55,340 nt of DNA from Candidatus Roizmanbacteria bacterium (GTDB lineage Bacteria > Patescibacteriota > Microgenomatia > UBA1406 > GWC2-37-13). A program made the translations under genes and the position numbers. The stretch's first letter is position 1. Each line of letters begins with the position of its first letter. Below, piece after piece: positions 31,711-40,736 of this stretch. The stretch lies in NCBI GenBank assembly GCA_902200405.1, contig CABIKN020000001.1, forward strand, positions 1 through 55,340, given 5' to 3'. The notes beneath the pieces were generated by a model. That model did not search any database and had not been told where the DNA came from. It saw only the letters and a list, made by a program, of their open reading frames with translations.

Positions 31711-33135
31711 TTAAATTTTTGTTGTTGCTTCAGCTCGAGTTTCACGAATAACCGTGACTTTAATTTGGCCTGGAAATACTTCAAATTTTTGTTCTAATTC
31801 TTCTCTTATTTTTTCCGCGGTAACCAAAGCTTCATCATCAGTTATTTCGTCGGGCTTGACAATGACTCTTAATTCTCGACCAGCCTGTAAAGCGTAGGCT
31901 TCTTTAACACCTTTTTTTGTTTTAGCAATATCTTCTATGGTTTTAATTCGTTTTAGATATTCACCAAAATCTTCGTGACGTGCACCTGGGCGTCCACCGG
32001 AAACTGCATCAGCAATATAAACAACAACCGCCTCAAGAGAAGTAAAAGGAACATCTTCATGATGACTAGCGACACAATCTATCACTTTTTGGGGAAAGCG
32101 ATTTTTTTTCAAAACTTCGACACCCAAATCAATATGAGATCCTTCCTTATCAGTTACAACTTTACCTATATCATGAAATAAACATCCGAGTTTAACTAAA
32201 TTAACATCAAGATGAAGCTCATGAGCTAAGGCAACACCGATTCTTGTTTCTTCTAAGGTATGCGCAATCATATTCTGACCATATGAATAGCGGTATTTAA
32301 ATCGACCTAATAATTGTGTTAATTCAGTAGGCAGATTGTAGACACTAACACTGTGGGCGAGCTCTTCACCCGCTTTAAAAATAATCTTATCTACTTCTTC
32401 TCGGGTTTTTTTTACTATCTCTTCGATTCTTTCCGGTTGAATACGCCCATCTTTAATTAATCGTTCTAGAGACATTCGAGCAACTTCTCGACGGATGGCA
32501 TCAAACGAAGATAATTTAATTACTTTTTCTTCTTCAAGATCAACGTCAACTCCTGTTGCAATTTCAAAAGCCCTGATGTTTCGACCCTCTTTTCCAATAA
32601 TTCTACCCTTATAATCTTCGTTTGGAAGATTAATAACAGACAGTGTATATTCGGAAACATAGTCAATTGCACCATAACGAATTGCATCAACCAATATTTG
32701 TTTAGCTTTATCGTCGGCAGTTAATTTAACTTCTTCTTCAGCTGCTTTTATTTTTTTAGCCACTTCCCCTTTTAATTTATCTTCCCAACCGCGGAGCAAC
32801 AGATCCTTAGCTTGATCTTTTGTTAAGGCAGAAATTTTTTCCAACTTCTGTAGCATTTGATCTTTTTTTATTTCTAAGTCTTTTTTGATTGATTCGACAT
32901 TATTTTTTAGATCTTGGACTGATTGTTTTTCGCGAATAACTTGATTGTCTTTTTCTTCAATTTGCTCTTCACGGTGTGCTAATCTCTTTTCGACCTCGAT
33001 CGCACCGGTAGCAATTTTTCTTGCGTCTTCTTGGGCTTTAAAAGTAATTGTTTGTGCCTCGGCCTTGGCTTTTGCTAGTAATTCCTCCCTTTCTTTTTTT
33101 AAAGAAGTGAATTTCTTGAAAAATTTTATTAACAT
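31711..33135 (-). CDS. rny: Ribonuclease Y without membrane anchor
   Basis: 474 residues. A long N-terminal coiled coil (about 10-160) is followed by the KH domain (RIIGKEGRNIRAFEIATGVDVD) and the HD nuclease domain with FHDIGK and ASHHEDV, closing with RAEATTKI-type tail. RNase Y starts the decay of many mRNAs. Classical RNase Y has an N-terminal membrane helix; here the protein begins MLIKFFKKFTSLKKERE, at most an amphipathic helix. TATAAA ends 5 bases before this ATG, so a longer, anchored form is unlikely. Confidence 0.93.
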   Translation of the reverse strand: MLIKFFKKFTSLKKEREELLAKAKAEAQTITFKAQEDARKIATGAIEVEKRLAHREEQIEEKDNQVIREKQSVQDLKNNVESIKKDLEIKKDQMLQKLEKISALTKDQAKDLLLRGWEDKLKGEVAKKIKAAEEEVKLTADDKAKQILVDAIRYGAIDYVSEYTLSVINLPNEDYKGRIIGKEGRNIRAFEIATGVDVDLEEEKVIKLSSFDAIRREVARMSLERLIKDGRIQPERIEEIVKKTREEVDKIIFKAGEELAHSVSVYNLPTELTQLLGRFKYRYSYGQNMIAHTLEETRIGVALAHELHLDVNLVKLGCLFHDIGKVVTDKEGSHIDLGVEVLKKNRFPQKVIDCVASHHEDVPFTSLEAVVVYIADAVSGGRPGARHEDFGEYLKRIKTIEDIAKTKKGVKEAYALQAGRELRVIVKPDEITDDEALVTAEKIREELEQKFEVFPGQIKVTVIRETRAEATTKI

Positions 33136-33159
33136 AGGAATTTATATGAAGCTTGGAAG

Positions 33160-33300
33160 GAAGAAAAATATTAAAAATTAAAAATCAAAGACTGAAATCA
33201 CAAACTACAAATCAGAGAGAGAAGAAAAAAATTTGTATTTTGGTCTGTCATTTGAAATTTATAATTAATATTTAACTTTTATAACACCAAGCAATTTCTA
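33160..33300. repeat. AT-rich degenerate inverted repeat
   Basis: Units such as AAAATTAAAAATCAAAG on the left are loosely complementary to TTGAAATTTATAATTAATATT on the right. It fills the gap between rny and recX. No coding region is visible there. Confidence 0.35.
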
Positions 33301-33312
33301 ATTAAGGACATT

Positions 33313-33789
33313 TTACTCTTTATTTATTAAATCTTCAAACGCTTTTTTACTTGTCTCGTAATTAAACCCTCTCCGAGAGAGAAGATTTATGGCTTTTTCG
33401 AAGCGTTTTTGTTTTGGTAGGTTTTTTATTATTTCCCAACGGCGGGCAAGAGCTTTTTCGGCCAGTTCATCTTCGTTGATTTCAATATTGGAAAAATATT
33501 CGTCAACCAGTTCGCGATCAACCCCAAATTTATTTAACTCTTGTTTGATAGCGTAAATTCCTTTAACCTTTGTTTTGGTGCGTGAATTAACTAAATAATC
33601 AATAAATACTTTGTCATCTAAAAATTTTAGTTCTATTAGATGATTAATAATTTTATCAACTGCAACGTGAGACCAGTGAGTCGTCCTGACTTTTTTGTAA
33701 AGATGTGTGCGGGTTTCTTTAATAGTGCGGGGACGGAATTTAAGATAGAAAAAGGCAATGTTTAAAAGTGGAATCAAATCATCTTTCAT
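33313..33789 (-). CDS. recX: Regulatory protein RecX
   Basis: 158 residues of three-helix repeats. Typical phrases are YLKFRPRTIKETRTHLYKK, LKFLDDKVFIDYLVNSRTKTKVKGIYAIKQELNKFGV and a last repeat ending RRGFNYETSKKAFEDLI. RecX binds RecA filaments and damps their activity. It lies 118 bp downstream of recA on the same strand, the usual order, although an inverted repeat separates them. Confidence 0.9.
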   Translation of the reverse strand: MKDDLIPLLNIAFFYLKFRPRTIKETRTHLYKKVRTTHWSHVAVDKIINHLIELKFLDDKVFIDYLVNSRTKTKVKGIYAIKQELNKFGVDRELVDEYFSNIEINEDELAEKALARRWEIIKNLPKQKRFEKAINLLSRRGFNYETSKKAFEDLINKE

Positions 33790-33905
33790 AATTGACCTAA
33801 TTAACCTAATTGATTTAATTTCTAATCAATGACCAAGCGCTAATTTCCAATAAAAATTGGACATTGGACATTATTTAGGTCAATTAGAATAATTAGTAAT
33901 TAGAA
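33790..33905. repeat. Inverted repeat between recA and recX
   Basis: TTGACCTAATTAACCTAATTG on the left faces AGGTCAATTAGAATAATTAG on the right, and TCCAATAAAAATTGGA in the centre forms a small perfect stem. The whole gap could fold as one long hairpin. It may reduce recX expression relative to recA. Confidence 0.5.
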
Positions 33906-33907
33906 AT

Positions 33908-34891
33908 TTATTTTTTGATTAGCTGTTTCAGTATCTGTTCTCTCACCTTACTATCTTTCATCAAAATTTCTTTAACCTCTGCTTTTCCGTGTCCTAAGAC
34001 TTTGTCTTGGTATTTTATAAATGAGCCACTTTGAACCAAAAGTCCGGCAGCAATGGCGGCATCTACTATCCCCTCTTCTTTATCAATTCCTGACGAAATT
34101 ATCACAACCTCAGCTTCTTTAAAAGGTGGAGCAACTTTATTTTTAATTACTTTTACTCTGATACGAGTGCCATAAACTACATTGTTTTTTTTTAAAGTTT
34201 CAATCTTTCGGACGTCCATGCGGATACTACAATAGAATTTCAAAGCCAGTCCTCCTGGTGTTGTTTCTGGATTACCGAAGAAAACTCCAATTTTTTGTCG
34301 AAGTTGGTTGGTAAAAACAATCGTTGTCTTTGATTTGGAAACGATTCCTGTTAGCTTTCGTAAAGCTTGGGACATCAAACGAGCCTGAAGGCCCATCTGA
34401 GCATCACCCATCTCCCCTTCAATTTCTGCCCTTGGAACAAGAGCTGCAACCGAGTCAACAACTATCAAATCTATTCCTCCTGACCTGACCAAGGTTTCTG
34501 TAATTTCCAATGCCTGTTCTCCGGTATCAGGCTGAGAAACTAAAAGATCATCAAGTTTTACTCCAAGTATTTTTGCCCAAGCTGGGTCAAGCGCATGTTC
34601 AGCATCAATGAATGCCGCTACTCCACCGACCTTTTGAGCTTCAGCAATTAATGACAGACAAACTGTAGTTTTTCCGGCTGCCTCTGGACCAAATATTTCA
34701 ATAATGCGCCCTCTAGGTATTCCACCAACGCCAAGTGCGGTATCAAGGGTTGGGATACCAGTTGAAATAACATCAACTGGGACAACTGTCCCCTGGCCCA
34801 ATCTCATAATTGATCCCCTTCCAAACTGTTTTTGAATAGCATCAATCGCCATTGTAACCGCTTGTTTTTTCTCTGAATCCTGTGACTTCAT
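33908..34891 (-). CDS. recA: Recombinase RecA
   Basis: 327 residues, full core. Walker A is GPEAAGKTT, followed by the DAEHALDP loop, Walker [11 protein letters not shown], the L1/L2 DNA-binding loops ([24 protein letters not shown] and [10 protein letters not shown]) and a short C-terminal lobe. RecA drives homologous recombination and would also handle incoming DNA if the T4SS-like machine and ComF/ComM serve uptake. It is preceded by the 23-bp element shared with radC (34948-34970). Confidence 0.98.
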   Translation of the reverse strand: MKSQDSEKKQAVTMAIDAIQKQFGRGSIMRLGQGTVVPVDVISTGIPTLDTALGVGGIPRGRIIEIFGPEAAGKTTVCLSLIAEAQKVGGVAAFIDAEHALDPAWAKILGVKLDDLLVSQPDTGEQALEITETLVRSGGIDLIVVDSVAALVPRAEIEGEMGDAQMGLQARLMSQALRKLTGIVSKSKTTIVFTNQLRQKIGVFFGNPETTPGGLALKFYCSIRMDVRKIETLKKNNVVYGTRIRVKVIKNKVAPPFKEAEVVIISSGIDKEEGIVDAAIAAGLLVQSGSFIKYQDKVLGHGKAEVKEILMKDSKVREQILKQLIKK

Positions 34892-34947
34892 ATTTTTTTA
34901 ATTTAAAATTTTATAACCTTATAACTTTATAAACTATTATTTTTTTT

Positions 34948-34970
34948 GTCAACCGCTTATAAGCTACAAA
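34948..34970 (-). promoter_or_regulatory. 23-bp promoter-like element, copy 2 (recA)
   Basis: Read toward recA it contains TTATAAGCGGTTGAC and supplies the -35 box TTGACA; TATAAA lies 15 and TAAAGT 17 bases later. It differs from the radC copy at one base, which here makes GCTTATAAGC (34955-34964) a perfect palindrome. It overlaps the stop codon of the upstream ubiA-type gene. Confidence 0.65.
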
Positions 34971-35884
34971 AGATAGATCAGGCTAATAACGATAATACCC
35001 CAAAGAGCTATTGTCACAATTAAAGGAACATCGGTAGTAATTGTTCGTTCTGGCCTTTCCCCTTCAGCTTTTTCATATAATAATTGGGCATAACGGGCGA
35101 CTCCGTAGACGACTAAAGGAATAGTAATCATCAACCACTTTCTCGCTTCAAATCCAGGGAATGCTTGATTAAAAAACCTAGAAACTATTGTTTCCGCCTG
35201 AGGTGGCCTTTCAACATAAGCATAGGTAGAATAAGCAATGATTGTTGCCGTGCCAAAAGTATAGGTGAGAAAATCTAAAAAATGCTCATTATAACGGTAT
35301 AGAGATAGTCTCGCTTTAACTCCATGAGCAACCAATTCAGCATGGCGCTTGACCGAAGCCATAAAAAGAGAGCCAAAAAATATTGTTAAAAGAAGCCAGA
35401 TTGGAATATGATATCCAGTTGCGATTTCACCGGCAAAAGTTCGAATCATAAAAGAAAATGAGATAGTAAAAATATCGATAACAGGTTGTTTTTTTAATGT
35501 AAATGAATAGAAAAAATGAAGGATTATAAAAAATAAGCTTAAGAAAAAAAACGGTAAAGAAAAAAATAAGGCCAATATTAATGAGATTAAACTTAAGACA
35601 AAAACTATGGAAGTAGCTTCAGGCAGAGAGAGGTCACCTGATGCAATCGGTCTGAATTTTTTCAACGGATGCATTTTATCGAAAGGATAATCAATGATGT
35701 CATTCAAAACGTACGAGGTTGAAGAAAGCAGACAAAAAATAAGAAAAGCGCTAAAAGATTTTATTAATAAATCAGGATTAAAAAGTTGGCCGGAAAAAAT
35801 TATTGCCGTAAAAATAACAAAATTCTTTAACCATTGATTAATTCGAAGAGCGTAAAAATATGTTCGTAGTTTATTATTTTTCAT
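34964..35884 (-). CDS. UbiA family prenyltransferase (DPPR synthase-like)
   Basis: 306 residues, about eight hydrophobic helices. The first Asp-rich motif NDIIDYPFDKMHPLKKFRPIASGDLS and the start RINQWLKNFVIFTAIIFSGQLF match decaprenyl-phosphate phosphoribosyltransferase, which places phosphoribose on a polyprenyl phosphate carrier for arabinan-type glycans. It therefore points to a lipid-linked pentose donor for surface polymers. TATAAT ends 9 bases before the ATG, within an ATTATATAAT palindrome that also serves the divergent isomerase gene. Confidence 0.82.
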   Translation of the reverse strand: MKNNKLRTYFYALRINQWLKNFVIFTAIIFSGQLFNPDLLIKSFSAFLIFCLLSSTSYVLNDIIDYPFDKMHPLKKFRPIASGDLSLPEATSIVFVLSLISLILALFFSLPFFFLSLFFIILHFFYSFTLKKQPVIDIFTISFSFMIRTFAGEIATGYHIPIWLLLTIFFGSLFMASVKRHAELVAHGVKARLSLYRYNEHFLDFLTYTFGTATIIAYSTYAYVERPPQAETIVSRFFNQAFPGFEARKWLMITIPLVVYGVARYAQLLYEKAEGERPERTITTDVPLIVTIALWGIIVISLIYLL

Positions 35885-35893
35885 GACTATTGA

Positions 35894-35903
35894 ATTATAT
35901 AAT
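35894..35903. promoter_or_regulatory. Overlapping divergent -10 boxes
   Basis: ATTATATAAT is a perfect palindrome giving TATAAT on both strands. The minus-strand box stands 9 bases from the ubiA-type start (35884); the plus-strand box stands 23 bases from the isomerase start (35927). Confidence 0.6.
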
Positions 35904-35926
35904 ATTTTTATTTATCATAGTATCCT

Positions 35927-36970
35927 ATGAGCAACAATGATGATTTGGTTGTAAAGTCAGTTAATTTTTTTTCTAAGCAAATTCATGATTCGCTTGAAGG
36001 AGCTTTAAAAATTGAGGTCCCAACAGAATTCAGACAGATAAAAAATATAGTTGCCTGTGGTATGGGCGGTTCACGTTTTCCACACTACATCATTAAAGAA
36101 CTTTTTAAAGGAGAGATTAGTGTTCCATATAATTTTAATGATGATTATAATCTTCCAGGATATGTTGATGAAAATACATTAGTTATCCTTTCATCATATT
36201 CAGGAACGACCGAAGAGGTTTTATTTTGTGGAGAAAAAGCTCTAGAAAGAAAAGCAAAAATAATTGCGATTTCTGCTGGAGGTCCATTAAAAGATTTCAT
36301 TACAAAGATAAATAGTCCTGGATATTTTTTTGATCCTATTTATAACCCATCAGGTCAACCAAGAATTGGTTTTGGATATTTGGTCGGTGGAATTATGGGT
36401 CTGCTTTTTAATTTAGGCGTCTTAAAATTTGATAAACAAATAGTGATTGATAGTATTGCTAATTTAGATAAGGTGACAAGTAATTTTAAAATAGAAATCG
36501 AAGATAAAGATAATCCGGCCAAACAAATGGCTGCAAAAATTCTTAATAAATATCCCTACTACATTGTTTCGGAATTTTTAACAGGAATTGGAAATGCAAT
36601 TGCTAATCAGACGAACGAAACAGCCAAATCCATTTCATCGTTTAGAATTATTCCGGAATTGAATCATCATATGTTGGAAGGTCTAAAGAATCCCAAAGAG
36701 CTGGCAAAACTTTCAACATTTGTTTTCTTTTTTTCAAAATTATTTTCGCCATCAATTCAAAAAAGATTTTTAATCACGAAAGAAGTTATTGAAAAAAATA
36801 ATATTGAAACTTTGTGGCATGAATTGAAAGGGAAAAATAAAGTCGAACAAGCATTTGAATTAATGGCTTTCGGCAGCTATCTTTCAATGTATCTGTCAAA
36901 AATGTATGGGGAAAACCCAACCGCCATCCCCTACGTCGATTACTTCAAGAAAAAACTATCAGAGGTTTAA
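35927..36970 (+). CDS. Bifunctional phosphoglucose/phosphomannose isomerase
   Basis: 347 residues with two SIS domains. CGMGGSRFPHYIIKELF and LSSYSGTTEEVLFCGEKAL are the phosphosugar-binding loops, and PELNHHMLEGLKNP carries the catalytic region of the PGI/PMI family first known from archaea. It interconverts glucose-6-P, fructose-6-P and mannose-6-P, feeding glycolysis and surface sugar synthesis. Its end overlaps the convergent hydrolase by 4 bases. Confidence 0.88.
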   Translation: MSNNDDLVVKSVNFFSKQIHDSLEGALKIEVPTEFRQIKNIVACGMGGSRFPHYIIKELFKGEISVPYNFNDDYNLPGYVDENTLVILSSYSGTTEEVLFCGEKALERKAKIIAISAGGPLKDFITKINSPGYFFDPIYNPSGQPRIGFGYLVGGIMGLLFNLGVLKFDKQIVIDSIANLDKVTSNFKIEIEDKDNPAKQMAAKILNKYPYYIVSEFLTGIGNAIANQTNETAKSISSFRIIPELNHHMLEGLKNPKELAKLSTFVFFFSKLFSPSIQKRFLITKEVIEKNNIETLWHELKGKNKVEQAFELMAFGSYLSMYLSKMYGENPTAIPYVDYFKKKLSEV

Positions 36971-37566
36971 CTATTTTTGTCAATAAAACTTTTGACACTT
37001 TTCAAAAGTAGCGGAAATTTAACAAATTTTTTGTCCGTTCCTACATTAAAATGTCCTGCGTTTTTAACAACAATTAAATTAGCATTTAATTTTTTTGCTA
37101 TTTCTTGACCTTCAGATACTGGGGTGTCGTCATTAGTTGATTGATGAACTTCAAAATATCGAGAACCTTTTTTTATTTGCTTCCAGTCAAACGGAACTTT
37201 ATGAAAAGAATCAATCTTTTTATTATTTTTTGGATACCATAAAAAATTAATCCAAGGAGCAATCAAAAATGTTCCTGCGATAGACTGTTTAATTTTTGCG
37301 AGGTAGTGATATGTAAAAACACAACCCCTTGAATGAGCAATAAAAATGGTGTCACTGTCAATATATTTATTATAATCATTTAAGGTTTCTATCCATTCAG
37401 AAAGATTGTGTCCGCCATAAGAAGAATCTTGTTTTTCAATCGGGGGAATTGGAAATTGAGGAATAAAAACTCTATGACCTAATTTTGATAGCTCTTTCTT
37501 TAACCAGGGAAACCAGTTATTTTGAGGAGAACCATAACTGCCATGGATGATAAAAATATTTCTCAT
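36967..37566 (-). CDS. RBBP9/YdeN-type serine hydrolase
   Basis: 199 residues, small alpha/beta hydrolase. The entry loop IIHGSYGSPQNNWFPWLKKEL, nucleophile elbow AHSRGCV (serine), the late DDTPVSEGQEIA (aspartate) and NAGHFN (histidine) form a complete triad. Natural substrates of this family are poorly known. TATAAT ends 8 bases before the ATG, so it has its own promoter although it follows the FAD oxidoreductase gene by 9 bases. Confidence 0.85.
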   Translation of the reverse strand: MRNIFIIHGSYGSPQNNWFPWLKKELSKLGHRVFIPQFPIPPIEKQDSSYGGHNLSEWIETLNDYNKYIDSDTIFIAHSRGCVFTYHYLAKIKQSIAGTFLIAPWINFLWYPKNNKKIDSFHKVPFDWKQIKKGSRYFEVHQSTNDDTPVSEGQEIAKKLNANLIVVKNAGHFNVGTDKKFVKFPLLLKSVKSFIDKNS

Positions 37567-37575
37567 ACAAGGAGA

Positions 37576-38829
37576 TTATATCATTTTGGCGACTTCTTTA
37601 CCTAACTTGACAGCGTAGTTAGTTCCCCTATCATAAGGATAAGTCATATCAAGGTTAGCGATGAAAAAGTTTTTTTCTGGAGTGATGAAGTCAGGTTTAT
37701 TTTCCTCAAAATCTTTATTAAAGATCGGTTGAGCAAATGGGGCTTTGAACAAAAAAGAATTTAAAATTGAAAATTGAAAATTGAAAATTTGATCTAAACT
37801 TGGTTTAACTAAGTTTAATATTTCTTCTTTATCCATTTTTAATAGTTTACTATCCCCGTCTACATACCAACCAATATAAGCAATATGTTTATTATTATAA
37901 TTTTTTTTATCGGCAAAATTTGTATGTTGAGCCAAGATCATAAAAGGAATTTTATCAGTACAAATATTTAGCCAATAAGTTTTATCAAGAATCGGCTTGT
38001 CAGTTTCCAAAATCAAAGTGATTGCATGTAAATATTTAAGTTTGTTAAATCGAGATAAATATTCTTTAGAAAAAATACTTGAAGTTAATTTAGTTAAAAC
38101 TGGTGTAGGCAAAGTTGAAATAATTTTATCGTAAGAAATATTGTTAATTATAAATTTATCTCCCCGCTTCTCTATACTTTTTATTTCAAAATTATTTTTT
38201 ATATCAACTTTTAGATTAACTAACTGTTTTTCTAAGTAATTAATAAACTCTTGAAATCCGCCTTCAATATATCCTAATGCTTTTGTTCTCTTATTAATTC
38301 TAGCCCAAATAAAGACGGCCGAAATAATTCCCGCATATTTACCGAACTTTCCCCGAAAAAGTTGTTGCCATAGGACATTCCAAACTTTATTTCCCATAGT
38401 TTTTTTCAAAAATTCCTCTGAAGTTATCCTTTTATAAAACGGCAGATATGGAGATAGTTTAAGAAAAACAATCACGATTCCAGCTCGTAATTTATCTAAT
38501 AAGGGAAGATAGGGGAAGCGAAGTAAATCTATAGGGGTGTCTAAGGGGATGATTGTTCCATCATTAAACAACGAAGCCGTTTCGGGTGATCGGAAAAATA
38601 TTTTATTAAAACCAATTTCTTTAGCAAAGTTTAAAATATCGTAGTCGTTGGCAAACAAATGATGGTAAGCCCGTTCTAAATACCAATCCCAGTCATTGCC
38701 TTTAAAACCGGAGGCTAAGCCGCCCAACACCCTTTCCTTTTCCATTAAAGTTATTTGATGACCATTGTTAGCCAAAAAATAGGCAGCGGTCAGGCCAGTA
38801 ACTCCCCCTCCGAGAATAGCTATTTTCAT
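37576..38829 (-). CDS. FAD-dependent amine-oxidase/protoporphyrinogen-oxidase-like protein
   Basis: 417 residues from the ATG at 38829, where the dinucleotide-binding motif begins at once (MKIAILGGGVTGLTAAYFLANNGHQITLMEKERVLGGL). It resembles the NAD(P)/FAD oxidoreductase group that includes UDP-galactopyranose mutase and carotenoid enzymes; the tail IANLDMTYPYDRGTNYAVKLGKEVA binds FAD. In CPR genomes such genes often sit near glycan genes. The reaction cannot be fixed. Confidence 0.8.
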   Translation of the reverse strand: MKIAILGGGVTGLTAAYFLANNGHQITLMEKERVLGGLASGFKGNDWDWYLERAYHHLFANDYDILNFAKEIGFNKIFFRSPETASLFNDGTIIPLDTPIDLLRFPYLPLLDKLRAGIVIVFLKLSPYLPFYKRITSEEFLKKTMGNKVWNVLWQQLFRGKFGKYAGIISAVFIWARINKRTKALGYIEGGFQEFINYLEKQLVNLKVDIKNNFEIKSIEKRGDKFIINNISYDKIISTLPTPVLTKLTSSIFSKEYLSRFNKLKYLHAITLILETDKPILDKTYWLNICTDKIPFMILAQHTNFADKKNYNNKHIAYIGWYVDGDSKLLKMDKEEILNLVKPSLDQIFNFQFSILNSFLFKAPFAQPIFNKDFEENKPDFITPEKNFFIANLDMTYPYDRGTNYAVKLGKEVAKMI

Positions 38830-38877
38830 ATTTTTATTAATAATTCCCGCAAATATACCGTAGATAAAACGCAATAA

Positions 38878-39855
38878 TTATTTATTTGAATTTTTTTTGG
38901 ACTCAATTAAGATCGTTTCTATAAACATGGTTGAAGGAACCGCTAATATTATTCCAATAATTCCGGCTAATTTTCCACCGATCACCATAGCAATTAATAT
39001 AATAATCGGGGGTAAGCCTGTTGCTTTTTTCATAACTATAGGAACGATCAAATTGTTTTCTAATTGCTGAATAACAAGGTAGAGGATAGCACAATATAGG
39101 CCTATAACAGGGGAATAAGAGAGGCCAATTAATATAGCAGGAATCGATGAAACGATCGGACCAAGGCTGGGAATGACTTCAAGGAGCCCTGCCAAAACGG
39201 CCAGAGCCAAGGCATATTTTAAACCAATAATATTCAGTCCAACATAGGTCATTGTTCCAACAACAATCATTAAGATTATTTCTCCCCAAAACCAGCCACT
39301 CATTCTTTTCTGAGCCCGTTCCGATATTAAATTAATTTTATTTAATTCTATATCGTTAAAAAAAATTCCTAATAATCTTTGAGCAAGGTTTTTTTCTAAA
39401 AGAAAATAGAAACCAAAAAATAAAGTTGAAGTAACAAAGATAACATTAGAGAAAGCCAACTTGATTAGATTGATTGTCTCATTAGCTAAACTAGGAATAT
39501 TATTGGAAAGAAAATTTAAATTAAAATTAGTAGACAAAGTCGGCAATACCTTAGTGATAATATTGGGTAAATTCTTAAAAAGAATAATAATTTCTCCCGC
39601 TAAAGGGGGTATAATCAAGGCGAATAAATAAAAAATAGTAAAAATAAAGATAAAATAAATTATAAAAGAACTAATCGATCGAGGTATTTTTTTTGTTTCT
39701 AAAAAATCAACAGGTTGACGTAAAGCCCCAGCAATAATAAAAGCAATAAATAACGAAAAGATTAAGTCTTTTATTAACCAAACAACACCGAGTAATAAAA
39801 TAAGACCAATTGTAAAAATAATTGTTTTTGAAGAGATTTCTATTTTCTGTGGCAT
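38878..39855 (-). CDS. AI-2E family transporter-like membrane protein
   Basis: 325 residues, about seven to eight hydrophobic helices. Diagnostic stretches are AFIIAGALRQPVDFLETKKIPRS, GLLEVIPSLGPIVSSIPAILIGLSYSP and QQLENNLIVPIVMKKATGLPPIIILIAMVIGGKLAGIIGIILAVP. Members of this family export autoinducers or ions (TqsA, PerM); the substrate here is unknown. TATAAT ends 7 bases before the ATG. Confidence 0.88.
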   Translation of the reverse strand: MPQKIEISSKTIIFTIGLILLLGVVWLIKDLIFSLFIAFIIAGALRQPVDFLETKKIPRSISSFIIYFIFIFTIFYLFALIIPPLAGEIIILFKNLPNIITKVLPTLSTNFNLNFLSNNIPSLANETINLIKLAFSNVIFVTSTLFFGFYFLLEKNLAQRLLGIFFNDIELNKINLISERAQKRMSGWFWGEIILMIVVGTMTYVGLNIIGLKYALALAVLAGLLEVIPSLGPIVSSIPAILIGLSYSPVIGLYCAILYLVIQQLENNLIVPIVMKKATGLPPIIILIAMVIGGKLAGIIGIILAVPSTMFIETILIESKKNSNK

Positions 39856-39868
39856 ATGAGATATTATA

Positions 39869-40546
39869 TCATCCTTTTGCTAAAGCTAAAACATAAACTT
39901 TTTTAGCTCCGGCCCTTTTTAAAGTTTTAGCAGCTTCCCGAACGGTTGAGCCAGAAGTTACGACATCATCAACTAATATTACATTAGGGTAAGGACATCT
40001 TAACGAAGTGAATACACCTCTTGTATTTAGATATCTAGTTTTTTTGTTTTTTAGTTGTGCTTGTGAAGTTGTTTCTTTTTTCCGAATTAATAGATCAACA
40101 ATTAGGAAATGTAAATATTTTTGAAAATATACGCTAATGAATTTTGCCTGATTAAAGCCTCGTTCGTTATATTTATTTTTTGAGAGAGGAATTGGTTGAA
40201 TAACAAAATCTGTGGAAAGCCTCTTGTAGAAGCCTAACTTTGTAACTGCTTGAGGTTCAATAATTTTATAAAATTCTTGCCAGACCTGCACGGCCAATCG
40301 ATACTTAATATTTTTAATAATTCTCTTTAGGATCGGGTTGTAATGATATATAACAAGTACTCCATCAACGTCTAACTTTTTTGTACAGTTAGGATGGGTT
40401 AGGCCGAAAAGAGAAGGTTTTTTGCAATAAAGACAAGTATCTAATGCTATTGGTTTTAATTTATCTTGACAGGATTGACAAAGATAGATACCAATATATC
40501 CACAGCCAAGACAAAATTTTGGAAAGAGAAGATCGATGAGAAACAT
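39869..40546 (-). CDS. comF: ComF family phosphoribosyltransferase-like protein
   Basis: 225 residues from the ATG at 40546. An N-terminal double zinc-finger-like segment (CLGCGYIGIYLCQSCQDKL and CLYCKKPS) is followed by a phosphoribosyltransferase fold with VILVDDVVTSGSTVREAAKTL, the PRPP loop. ComF is needed for DNA uptake in competent bacteria and interacts with replication-restart proteins. It belongs with ComM (46616) and RecA as evidence for transformation. Upstream, ATTATA units recur three times, giving possible -10 boxes 4 and 13 bases from the start. Confidence 0.85.
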   Translation of the reverse strand: MFLIDLLFPKFCLGCGYIGIYLCQSCQDKLKPIALDTCLYCKKPSLFGLTHPNCTKKLDVDGVLVIYHYNPILKRIIKNIKYRLAVQVWQEFYKIIEPQAVTKLGFYKRLSTDFVIQPIPLSKNKYNERGFNQAKFISVYFQKYLHFLIVDLLIRKKETTSQAQLKNKKTRYLNTRGVFTSLRCPYPNVILVDDVVTSGSTVREAAKTLKRAGAKKVYVLALAKG

Positions 40547-40736
40547 AACGATTATAGTCATTATAACGGTTATAAACATTATAAATAGTTCACAGATTTA
40601 AAAGAACTTATATTAGTTTTTGATTAAAAGTGTATTTTGAGGCTAAATAATTTATCAATAGAAATTGATATAGTTTTGATATATTTAGACCTCTTGATAA
40701 CTGCCAGGTAGTGTTTTAAATTTAATATCGCACTAT

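Noticed and set aside
40580-40736. NrdR boxes upstream of nrdR
   Set aside because: CACTATATGTTTTGT and TATAGTTTTGATATA are loosely similar, but no pair with the expected spacing is clear in such AT-rich sequence.
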